A DNA stretch of 15,705 bases from Ichthyophonus hoferi (Eukaryota > Opisthokonta > Ichthyosporea > Ichthyophonida > Ichthyophonidae), in the NCBI GenBank assembly GCA_002751075.1, contig NAOQ01000500.1, positions 14,012 to 29,716 of the forward strand, given 5' to 3'. Position 1 is the stretch's first letter, and each line of letters opens with the position of its first letter. A program made the position numbers and the translations under genes. This document shows positions 8,721 through 15,705 of this stretch, piece by piece. The notes beneath the pieces are model-generated. The model worked only from the letters and a program-made list of their open reading frames with translations. It was not told where the DNA came from and did not search any database.

Positions 8721-11306
8721 CTGTTTGGCAATACATCTTGTTAAAAAAAAGATATTATAGGCTGTAATGTGATATTGCACCTTAGGATTTCCGAAAGCCC
8801 ATTACAATAGATTGTGATGCTCAATAGAGATGTATAAGAATCTACAGTAAATTATATTGATTAAAATAGAGCTTGAATAGAGATAATTGACTTCTCAAGC
8901 AAAGGTAAAAGCAAGTGTAAAAGGTAATTGACAGTCAGCATACCTGTGCAATTAGCGTTTCCTTGCTCATCGTTACAAGTTAGGCCCATAACGTCCCGTG
9001 TGTGACCGGGCTCAACTAGCTTGTCGCTTTCTGGGTTTAGATTATGGACCGAAAGAGCCATGGTTAGAGTAAGAAATTGAATAAATCAACAGAAAAACAC
9101 AAACTTCAACAACCAATTGTAATTTAACCTTAAATATTCAAACGGTTATTTTTGAGGATGCGTTCTACAAAAAAAAATCTCTACATATTGGCAAGAGTTG
9201 CTAATAGACTTTGCTGAGGATAGAGTGGGACACATATACATTGGTTAACTTACCCGTATAATTATACCCAAACACCTTTACTTCGCTTAAAGTGAGAACG
9301 TCGCGTCTAGGGTCACGATTGACATTTTGCAGTTCAATCTTCAAATATCTGCCACGTGGTTGTTGAGGGCAGTATATCCGCACACCTATGACGCCAGCGT
9401 CAAGAAACTTAGGCTCACACGGTTGATCGTCCACAGTAACTTGAACGAATCCAAGACGATGTAATCGACCTTGACGATTAATGATCTACAAAATTAATTA
9501 TTTTTTAAAAAGTGTCAACAACTCTAGCTATATATACAACAACGTATGTTAAGTAATTAGTTGATGGCCATATTACAAAAAGGAAACTCTCTTAGTCTCA
9601 ACAGAGGACACGGAAACATAAATGAATTAAGGCAATTTAACGCTTTTCATCCCAATCACTACTAATGTATGTAGGAATTTGTCCTAATAGCATACCAAAA
9701 CGTTATCTACGGCGAGACTTCCTTGCAGGTCAACAGCCCACCATGGCGGGTCTAATTGGCCTACAGCAGTTTGGGACCATGTCTCGGAATTGTCATCAAC
9801 AGCTAAACTACTATTTCTTGTTTTGTAGACAGAAGACTGAATTGTTTTAAGTCCACGCACTGCATAATAAGATACTTAGTTAAGAAACAAAAGCATACCC
9901 TTAGATCTAAAGACATTGCCCCAAGAAACTGAACTCAAGCAAAGAGTCAAAAAACCTTTAAATTAACCTCCAAGAAAAGTGGGCAAATTTGGTGCTACTT
10001 AATGCTACAATGTAAGGTTAGATCTAGATATGTATATACCAAGGGTTTTCAATTAGACATTCAGCCAGAATCAAGACTTACTATTAACTTTGACGAGTTC
10101 CACGGGTTCTGCATTTAAAGATTACTCTGGTTAGAACACATACACAAAAGTACAAGCAAATGCAAATACCAAATAAGAAAAGTAAACATATAACATAAAA
10201 ATGGTCAGAAGCTTCCAGTTATTTTTTGTTAGAACCAAAGCGTTTCTAATATCTTTGAATGAATTGTGCCTAAAAAAAAACTCTACATATTGGCAAGCGT
10301 CGCTAATAGACTTTGCTGAGCACGGAGTCAGACACAGATGCATTGGTTAACTTACCCCTGTGTCCAAACACCATCACCTCGCTTAAAGGGAGAACTTCAG
10401 TGGTATTTAGCAGTTGAATCATCAAATATCTGCCACGTGGTTTAAAAGAGCATGGCATCAATATTTTTTCCATGAAGGTAACTAACAGAGGGTTACAAGG
10501 TCTACCGTCCACAGTAACTTGGACGTTTTTAAGACGACGATTTTTGCCTGGACGAGTGATCTACGGAAGAAATTATTGTTCAAAGGAAGTGTCAAATATA
10601 GTTATATATACAACAACCTATGTTAAGTAACTAGATGAAGCTAGCAAGTCTCTGGTGTGTCCTTAGCCTTATAGTAAAAAGGAAAACTCTAAACCTCAAG
10701 AGAGATTACGGAAAGATAAATTAATTAAGTCAATTTAACGTGTGTATGCCAATCATTATTAATCTATGTTAGAATTTATCTTAGTAACATACCGAAACGA
10801 AAGTGACAGTGAAAGTGTCACCCATGTCAACCTTCCACCATGGCTGGTTTGAATGGCCTGCAATGGTTTGAGACCATGTCGTTTTATTGCCATCAATAGC
10901 CAAATAGCTATCCCAATCTTGGGCGACAGAAGACTGGGTTGTTTCTTTTTCAAGCACTGCATGATAGAAGACTTAGTTAAGAAACAAAGGCACACTCTTA
11001 GATCTATTGAACTCTTTTATGCAGTCACACTAGCCCCGGTGGTGGCTAAATATTACAAACTTGAAATAAATTAAAGGTTGAAGAAAAATCAACTATATGA
11101 ATGTCTTTCAAGAAAAATGACATATAAAACAATCAGAAGAGCTTAACAATGCAAAGCCTAATATATCTATGTCTACTGTGTGCCCCTTGTCTCTCATCAA
11201 AATACCATGTAAATTAATGCTTACAGGGAATAAGATTTAGATCCGGCCTAGCTTCTACACTGCCCAAATGTACAATAAGAATTAGTGTAGCGATGAATTG
11301 CAACAT
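6568..11306 (-). CDS. Secreted lectin-TCAF-M60 metallopeptidase, 8 exons, 1037 aa predicted
   Basis: The exons (minus strand) are 11306-11225, 10956-10793, 10560-10356, 10108-10082, 9859-9696, 9485-9254, 9030-8944 and 8720-6568. Every intron is GT-AG and all phases agree; the sum is 3114 nt including the TAA stop. In order the protein has a signal peptide (1-19), an F5/8C / F-type-lectin-like module (28-150), a linker, a second module (160-291), a Cys-containing linker (292-320), a TCAF-like region (about 321-500), and an M60 domain (about 662-965) with H871-E-F-G-H875 and E889 (HExxH-X13-E, then TSNN). M60 enzymes of microbes are known to cleave mucin-type glycoproteins and often carry carbohydrate-binding modules; vertebrate TCAFs bind TRPM8. 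Here I infer an extracellular glycoprotein-cutting zinc protease. At least five N-X-S/T sequons in the last exon fit secretion. Domain calls are strong; the first and smallest exons are less certain than the rest. Confidence 0.85.
8944..9030 (-). other. Exon 7: Cys-containing linker
   Basis: The acceptor aacccag (ending at 9031) and donor GTATGC (from 8943) enclose 87 nt, phase 1 on both sides. It reads ESDKLVEPGHTRDV, then TCNDEQGNANCT, joining module B to the TCAF region. A methionine at 9061 lies in the same frame upstream, but the phase-matched acceptor 31 nt inside favours splicing over an independent start. Confidence 0.65.
9167..9910 (-). repeat. Tandem-duplicated gene segment, copy B
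   Basis: About 740 bp covering module B and its flanking and internal introns aligns with 10268-11006. Intron blocks stay close, for example the first 84 nt after each module's donor (about 88% identical), the 52 nt before each first acceptor (about 83%), and about 119 nt at the start of the internal introns (about 79%). About 355 bp, containing the 27-nt exon, separates the copies. Confidence 0.8.
9254..9859 (-). other. Lectin-like module B (exons 5 and 6)
   Basis: Exon 5 (9859-9696, 164 nt, the same length as exon 2) reads AVDDN, TWSQTAVG and PPWWAVDLQG. Exon 6 (9485-9254) reads INRQG, VQVTVDDQPC, a second Cys (C237 and C253), PRGRYLKIEL and LTLSEVKVFG. The phases (1 outside, 0 inside) match module A. 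Module B is a tandem duplicate of A with the introns included; the exon-5/exon-2 pair is only about 66% identical in DNA, with 56 of 164 positions differing by my count. Confidence 0.8.
10082..10108 (-). other. Exon 4: 27-nt linker microexon
   Basis: The acceptor tttaaatgcag and donor GTAAGT enclose 27 nt that read E-PVELVKVN in the phase set by exon 3 and hand the correct phase 1 to exon 5. Because its length is a multiple of three, it could be skipped without changing the frame. Support comes only from splice signals and phase. Confidence 0.55.
10268..11006 (-). repeat. Tandem-duplicated gene segment, copy A
   Basis: Partner of 9167-9910, containing module A with its introns. Shared landmarks on the plus strand include ctctacatattggcaag at one end and acttagttaagaaacaaa at the other. 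Confidence 0.8.
10356..10956 (-). other. Lectin-like module A (exons 2 and 3)
   Basis: Exon 2 (10956-10793) carries the first half: AIDGN, a TWSQT stretch and QPWWKVDMG, the usual core of discoidin / F-type-lectin folds. Exon 3 (10560-10356) carries the second half: VQVTVDGRPC, then a Cys (C104 and C119, probably paired), PRGRYL, and LPLSEVMVFG. The internal intron is phase 0 and the outer ones phase 1, so the module is symmetric. The arginine and aspartate positions of the fucose-binding motif known from eel fucolectin are not clearly kept, so the ligand is unknown. Confidence 0.8.
11225..11306 (-). other. Exon 1: signal peptide
   Basis: Translation from the ATG at 11306 gives MLQFIATLILIVHLGSVEA: a short start, a hydrophobic core of about 12 residues, and a V-E-A end that fits signal peptidase cleavage after residue 19. 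The exon ends at CCCT followed by the donor GTAAGC, in phase 1, exactly the phase needed by the next exon at 10956. This is the only start-plus-donor I found upstream that gives a secretion signal and the right phase. Confidence 0.65.
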
Positions 11307-11364
11307 TGTACTATAACATTAATATTTAATTTCTATTTCAATTCTACACATTTTATCTGACATG

Positions 11365-11370
11365 TTTATA
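11365..11370 (-). promoter_or_regulatory. Possible TATA box of the protease gene
   Basis: TATAAA on the minus strand lies about 60 bp upstream of the proposed ATG at 11306, which would leave a 5' untranslated region of roughly 30 nt. In sequence this AT-rich, a chance match is likely. Confidence 0.25.
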
Positions 11371-11399
11371 AGGAATTTGAAACCGATATGGTGAATCCC

Positions 11400-11707
11400 C
11401 GAGGCCTACCTATAGTAAATTTGCTTAATTGAGATAGGCATAAATGTACAATGTGGCTAACATAACAATTCTGATTAGGGGTATCTTTCTATGTAGTAAG
11501 TATATACATATAGTAAGGTTCTTGTGACCAATATTTATTTAGAAAGAGATAGAATACTAAATAAAGGGGCGTTTAAACGTTTTCCTTTGCAAACATGAAA
11601 TACAAATACGATAATATATATATATATTAAGCAAATCTGCAGGAGTTATCTTTGGCAGTACTATTTTGGACAAATATCAAGCCAACTATGTTGTCCGTCC
11701 ATTAGGA
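11400..11707. other. AT-rich spacer upstream of the protease gene
   Basis: No gene or repeat recognised. It contains short AT runs (for example around 11612-11632) and would hold the gene's upstream regulatory sequence if the start at 11306 is right. Confidence 0.35.
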
Positions 11708-11769
11708 TGTTGCGATCATTAAAAACAGCATATCCCAATCTCAATTATGATCTATGATCTATGATCTGT

Positions 11770-12457
11770 TCAAAATATTTATGATGGTCCCGTTCACTGC
11801 ACAATCATAATTTGTTCTTTATCTTCTATGTATTCTAATATATATTATATTTGCTTATTACTGGTTTTATTAATTCTATAATGCAGTCATTTCAATCAAT
11901 TCATACATTAACTGGGAACATTAGTTGATGGCATAATTATGTTCAATCTGATAATTGATTTGTCTATATACTGTGCAAGAAGTTAAACCAATGAGGTAGT
12001 TAGCTAAAGAGCCATTAGATATGTAATTCCGATTGGTGTAATTGACTAAATAAATACTTACATAAGAAGATGTTTTATAATAATATTACCATTAGCTATT
12101 ATACTTAGCCACTGCTAATACCGCTGATCCTAGATTGTCATCAAAAACATTATCCATATCCATACATGGCTTAAGGGACGATCAAAGGTAGTAAGGTAGT
12201 AGCAATTTATTCTTGCTAATAGATGTGATATATGCATGATGTACTTTTTGCCTGGGAAATCCTAGGGGTATTTATGCCTTTACTGAACCAATTAAAGGCT
12301 ATAAAATATTACTCCCAAATTACAATGCAATAACGGAGAACACACTTTGAACATGATGATTATCTTAATTGTGCATGGGAAACCCTTCTGTATCAGCTCT
12401 TAAAAATAAAAATATAATTAATTTAGTCAGATAAAAATACAATTGCATTAAATCGTA
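11770..12457 (+). repeat. Extra segment within the right copy, partly like the Copia fossil region
   Basis: This stretch is missing from the left copy of the unit. About 11915-12050 is weakly similar to about 4510-4680, with a shared run around ttgatttgtc and ccaatgaggtag/cccaatgaagtag. The likeness suggests an old repeat or Copia-derived material in both places. There is no open frame of note, and its ends are not defined. Confidence 0.4.
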
Positions 12458-12721
12458 CCTATCGATTAACACCCATAGTCTAAATATGGGGTAGATCTTG
12501 GATTATCACTAATGATTACATATTCTGATCTAATTAATACCAATTGATTCAGAGGAGTATGTAAGAATACTAGAAGCACTAGTACTCTTCATGGGCTAAG
12601 TCACAATACATGACTTTTATACAGCGAGTATATTTGCTAGGTCAGCCACATGTCAGCAGATCTCCTATATCACTTCACTACGAGACTAACTATGTATATG
12701 TAGGGTTAAAGTATGTTCCGC

Positions 12722-12738
12722 GACTTATTTATATAGTG
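12722..12738 (+). promoter_or_regulatory. TATA-like box before the right small ORF
   Basis: gacttatttatatagtg lies about 55-70 bp before the ATG at 12792 and matches the same string at 2563-2579 before the left copy's ATG. Confidence 0.35.
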
Positions 12739-12791
12739 GCCACTAATCAGTAGTCTTTATTTAATAAAAGCACTAATTAAAAACAAAAATC

Positions 12792-13100
12792 ATGTCTAGC
12801 GAATACATAAAAAAAATATTAGGAAATATACGTAAACATAACAAACACTTTATATCTCCACATGGCTCCACTGACACCGATAGAGCATTATTATCAATTG
12901 ATATCGATAATCAAAAAAGATTAAGGCTAGGTTTAACTCCACTTAGCTACACAGATATTTCACTAATATCCGACATTCAACAAAGTGTAGGAAGCACATA
13001 TAGATTGGAAAAAGATAGAATAAGAGTAGAATTAGAAGATTTTTATAAAAAAAAAATTATATCTTTAAGATATATACATACCTATCATATATCTAACTGA
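12792..13100 (+). CDS. Small ORF of unknown family, 102 aa
   Basis: The ATG follows an A-rich leader (aaacaaaaatc) and a conserved TATA-like box. The product begins MSSEYIKKILGNIRKH and has no recognised domain, signal peptide or membrane segment; it is polar and rich in Ile, Leu and Lys/Arg. The first 84 codons align without gaps to the broken copy at 2632. The last ~18 codons (after a run of A near 13047-13056) read like low-complexity sequence and may not be genuine; the real product could end earlier or continue by splicing. Silent and replacement differences between copies are roughly balanced, so it may also be a decaying repeat. Copia RNase-H-like sequence lies just upstream (about 12628-12700). 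Confidence 0.4.
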   Translation: MSSEYIKKILGNIRKHNKHFISPHGSTDTDRALLSIDIDNQKRLRLGLTPLSYTDISLISDIQQSVGSTYRLEKDRIRVELEDFYKKKIISLRYIHTYHISN

Positions 13101-13665
13101 ATGAAAACAATAGTTCATAACGTATTTATATATATCCTAGGTATTGGCATAAGTTCCCTCCTCTTATGAGATACTTAATATAAGTCTTTCCCCTGGAGCA
13201 GTGCGTGTCTAATAGTTCTTCACTACAGCATCACCCTGTATGTATTTATCCACATGTATCATTGGACTGTAACACATTTACACACTATGCTTACAGACTG
13301 TCATGCAAAAAAGAAATTCCAAATTAGGCAAGAGGTATGAGCATGAGCAGGGAATGTAAGTGTATACTGGAAGGGGCTAGGCAAGGAATATCTCTAGTGT
13401 ATGTATAGATATATATAGATAAATAGAAATATGGATACGGGTGCAGGTATATATATACATGTCAGCATGTATCATAAACAAAGATTTGTATTGCGTCATT
13501 AAAAAGCTTGGGCTAAGCCAGACCAATAAAAACCAGAAAACGTAACCAAGGAAATACAAGAACCCTATATTGTTCCACCTAAAAACAATCAGGTGCATGT
13601 CTCCACTAGTTTCTACCCTGTATATGATCTAAACAGTCCTATAGTATCTCTCCTAGCTTACATAC
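13101..13665. other. AT-rich sequence with simple repeats
   Basis: No gene seen. TA/GATA-type simple repeats lie at about 13395-13460; the open frame on the minus strand across them is a low-complexity shadow. Confidence 0.4.
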
Positions 13666-13860
13666 CTACATATTATCATTAACACTTATTGGCTGTAATA
13701 CCATCGGCTCAATGATATACTTGAGGTCACCAAGCACCTCCTGGTAGAATTTTAAAACCTTTTCATTGTTTGGTGATTTAATAGTCTAAAAGGGTGTAGG
13801 GACCCTCTGGGTAGGGACTATAGGCTTTATGCCTCCCATGGCCAAGGTGTAATAGGGTAA
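13666..13860 (-). other. Unidentified coding-like patch, possible exon
   Basis: Read on the minus strand, 13785-13666 gives KSPNNEKVLKFYQEVLG, then DLKYIIEPMVLQP, ending in TAG. This looks more protein-like than its surroundings. An acceptor-like cccttttag sits just before it, and GTATGT directly follows the stop. The same frame upstream (13860-13788) gives GGIKPIVPTQRVPTPF and then a stop, so either an intron or a broken gene is possible. I do not recognise the family. Confidence 0.25.
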
Positions 13861-13865
13861 GGTAG

Positions 13866-14242
13866 AGGTAGGTAAGTAAGCAATATGTTCAAGGTTGTTG
13901 TATCTTTGTATAATGTGTTTAGAGTTTTAGCGCCGTATAAAAAACCAAAAGAGAAAAAAAAATGTATGAAGTCGTCTAGAAATAGTATAGAGTTCGTGTT
14001 AGAAAGCGTATAGGAATAGAGGTAATCCGTGCTTATTATTAGTTGCTTCTGTCCCTTTTATCTCTCCACAACATGTGTTGATCACGGGTGTCAATTAAAG
14101 ATCAGCTCATCAATGTCAATAGGACTGATTGTAAGAAATACAGTTTAAAGAAGATCTTTGAGGGCCACTAGAATTATTTGATCTTATTCCAAATGATCTT
14201 ATTTTTTGCAGGAGTAAAACCCCGACTTTCGTCTACTTCAAA
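13866..14242. other. AT-rich sequence, no gene identified
   Basis: No long open frame, RNA gene or repeat recognised. Confidence 0.35.
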
Positions 14243-14431
14243 TCACATTATTGAAATGTTGATTATTGTTCCTATTGGTAGATACGAGTAAAAAGGTTTT
14301 GGTAATCCATAGATTTTACATGCGATTAACATACACTGGTTATCGCCTTCTTCCCAATCAAACTGATGAAATTCCGACATTTTAAGATGAACTATAGGCC
14401 CATCTGGATTCAATACAAAGTGGGCTATCAA
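14243..14431 (-). other. Unidentified coding-like patch, possible exon
   Basis: The minus strand from about 14431 reads HFVLNPDGPIVHLKMSEFHQ, then FDWEEGDNQC and YGLPKPFYSYLP, ending in a stop at 14243. The varied composition with W, C, H and paired E/D residues looks more like genuine coding sequence than chance in AT-rich DNA. An acceptor-like ccattattag precedes it. No convincing donor or partner exon is seen and the family is not recognised. It may be related to the patch at 13666-13860, which lies downstream on the same strand. Confidence 0.3.
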
Positions 14432-14734
14432 CTAATAATGGGCTAATTGTTGTATGATCCGCTTGTTACCAGAACTTCGGCTGATCTACGTATTTATCCG
14501 GAGTTGAATGGTCTTACAGGATTTTTATGGCCATTAGTGTGGGATACGTTAATCGGGAGAGTCATGAATATGTCAAACAGAATATATAATATACCGTATA
14601 TTAAATAACCGTATGTTGGCCCTGTCTCAGTAGGACACTACTATCAATAAATGACGTTGTGTTAGCGGCATACTGTATATAGGGACACATGGTAAATAAA
14701 ATATAGTGATATAACATAATAGAAAATAACATAA
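14432..14734. other. Spacer, no gene identified
   Basis: AT-rich; nothing recognised. Confidence 0.35.
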
Positions 14735-14925
14735 AAGATGGCTGCAACAACAGCAACAATTACAACAGCGGTAGCAACAGCTTCAACAACAACAACAACA
14801 ATATTAATAACAAGAGCAACAATACCAACTACAACAGTAACATAATCAAAAACAAGAGCAAGAACATCAGCAAACACAACAGACGATTGCGCAGCTTCTT
14901 CAAAGATTCCTCGCCCAGGATAGTT
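14735..14925 (+). repeat. CAA/AAC-rich low-complexity stretch
   Basis: Degenerate CAA/CAG/AAC triplets run from about 14743 to 14880. One frame gives mostly Gln, another mostly Asn, and the opposite strand gives a Val-rich shadow. The Gln frame is interrupted several times at triplets one change away from CAA or CAG, as expected of a decaying Gln run. It becomes open from 14841 into the Pro-rich stretch that follows. Confidence 0.6.
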
Positions 14926-15233
14926 TGTCCAATACGACACCTCCACCGGTTTCACAATTACCAACACTTCTACAACCTGTTGCACTACAACCTGCACAAT
15001 GCATTCCTTTTCCTATACTCAATTCAAACCTCTTGATGGAACCTCGTTCGGGTACTCTCGTTGAAACCCGGAACACTTATCCCCAATTTCTGCACCATCA
15101 AACTGCACCTATGAGCACCAATGTATCACATTACATCAGCACCAGGAGCAGCCATCCCCTGTGGCCTCACTACACTGCACCCACGAGTGCCAATGTATCA
15201 CGTTGCATCACTACCAGAAGCAGTCAACCCTAG
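14841..15233 (+). CDS. Gln-rich then Pro-rich open stretch, partial or decaying gene
   Basis: The frame is open for 130 codons without an early ATG: a Gln-rich beginning (QKQEQEHQQTQQ), TIAQLLQRFLAQ, then Pro/Leu-rich sequence (TTPPPVSQLPTLLQP). Two imperfect tandem units of about 65 bp (about 15107-15232) repeat a TAPxSxNVS stretch, and another frame across them is also open. The make-up recalls a disordered transcription-factor arm or a gag-like protein, but nothing identifies it. A splice to the ORF at 15379 is possible and unproven. Confidence 0.3.
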   Translation, partial: HNQKQEQEHQQTQQTIAQLLQRFLAQDSLSNTTPPPVSQLPTLLQPVALQPAQCIPFPILNSNLLMEPRSGTLVETRNTYPQFLHHQTAPMSTNVSHYISTRSSHPLWPHYTAPTSANVSRCITTRSSQP

Positions 15234-15378
15234 CTCACATATATGCGGGAACACAAGTAAAAATATGAACTCCCTCACACATACGCGGTATCAATAGCAA
15301 AATACAAAGTTCTCGTAACCACACAAAAAAAAACTTTGCATTTAATTATATATATGCAATATATACATCGTTATTGTG

Positions 15379-15663
15379 ATGTCTAATCCACCATTGGCTC
15401 TTGCATACAATAATCAGTGTCCAGATCGCTCGCTCTGTGAGAGCTCAGAGAACTACTTACTAACATTAAATAGCGACGATAGTTATTATTTACATCGTAA
15501 TGTTTCACCACTAACTGATCGATCTCATTGTGCAATTTCCACATTCGCACTCAAGCGCATCAAAGCATCTATCCCTTCAAAATTGGAACAGAAATATAAT
15601 TACTACAGCAAGTTACCTAGAGAGTTGGTATGCGGGCCTTCAATAGAACCTCTATCACAGTAG
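15379..15663 (+). CDS. Unidentified 94-codon ORF or exon
   Basis: From the ATG at 15379 the frame reads MSNPPLALAYNNQCPDRSLC, with a basic stretch later (FALKRIKASIPSKLEQKYNY), and stops at TAG (15661-15663). There is no signal peptide, membrane segment or known domain. The composition is reasonably protein-like. It could be a later exon of the Gln/Pro-rich stretch upstream, or chance; the window ends 42 bases later. Confidence 0.3.
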   Translation: MSNPPLALAYNNQCPDRSLCESSENYLLTLNSDDSYYLHRNVSPLTDRSHCAISTFALKRIKASIPSKLEQKYNYYSKLPRELVCGPSIEPLSQ

Positions 15664-15705
15664 CTGTGTCTTAAAGACAGATCTGATCAAGTGAGTAATA
15701 TTAAC

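Larger units (their letters stand above)
11708..13040 (+). repeat. Right copy of the diverged duplicated unit
   Basis: Partner of 543-2880 in direct orientation. It lacks the foldback element and the Copia insertion, so it shows the uninterrupted arrangement at both sites. It has an extra ~690 bp (about 11770-12457), next to a short tandem repeat of atgatct, that the left copy lacks. Confidence 0.7.

Noticed and set aside
8721-8736. A separate M60 gene starting at the methionine codon at 8736
   Set aside because: The acceptor at 8722-8721 lies just inside this frame and is the one that matches the phase of the upstream exon; the TCAF region is also preceded by phase-matched lectin exons.
9031-9061. 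An independent gene start at the ATG at 9061
   Set aside because: It is in frame and has a fair start context, but the acceptor at 9032-9031 joins the lectin exon in the correct phase. An alternative promoter here cannot be excluded.
13377-13598. A 73-codon minus-strand open frame
   Set aside because: Much of it is translated TA/GATA simple repeat.
14735-14880. A reassigned genetic code (TAA/TAG read as Gln, as in ciliates), because stops fall among Gln codons
   Set aside because: The 1037-codon protease gene has no internal TAA or TAG and ends at TAA; the stops here are simple decay of CAA/CAG triplets in a low-complexity run.
14662-14997. A Val-rich 111-codon minus-strand open frame
   Set aside because: It is the antisense of the CAA-rich repeat.
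1-15705. CRISPR arrays, tRNA or rRNA genes
   Set aside because: No regularly spaced short repeats and no recognisable tRNA or rRNA core sequences were seen on either strand.

Overview
This is a eukaryotic, AT-rich, repeat-laden window, most likely from an invertebrate animal. The evidence is spliceosomal introns of about 210-270 bp with GT-AG borders, animal-type protein modules (F5/8C or F-type-lectin-like domains, a TCAF domain) and fossil Copia elements. A sponge or other early-branching animal would fit the base composition and the TCAF-lectin combination, but that placement is a guess. Nothing suggests a bacterium or a virus as the host genome.

The centrepiece is one minus-strand gene (11306 to 6568) that I could assemble as eight exons whose splice phases all agree and whose summed length (3114 nt) is an exact multiple of three. 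It encodes a predicted 1037-residue secreted protein: signal peptide, two F5/8C / F-type-lectin-like modules, two short linkers, a TCAF-type (FAM115) region, and an M60 (enhancin-like) zinc metallopeptidase domain with an intact HEFGH-X13-E motif. The likely job is an extracellular, glycan-targeted protease: the lectin modules would hold glycoproteins or mucins while the M60 domain cuts. The two lectin modules are a tandem duplication in which the introns are more alike than the exons, a pattern expected under accelerated protein evolution.

Left of the gene (1-6500) are layered repeats. A diverged unit at about 543-2880 has a second copy at about 11708-13040. In the left copy it is interrupted by a ~520-bp foldback element (622-1145) and by a broken LTR/Copia element (1377 to about 2540). 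The unit ends in a short gene-like ORF; the left copy carries a stop, the right copy (12792-13100, 102 codons) is open. A second, larger Copia fossil fills about 3265-5560, and an inverted copy of its LTR and leader lies at about 6110-6470, next to the 3' end of the protease gene.

Right of the gene (11400-15705) are the second copy of the repeat unit, AT-rich sequence with simple repeats, two unidentified minus-strand coding-like patches (about 13666-13860 and 14243-14431), and a CAA-rich then proline-rich plus-strand stretch followed by a 94-codon ORF (15379-15663), neither recognised.
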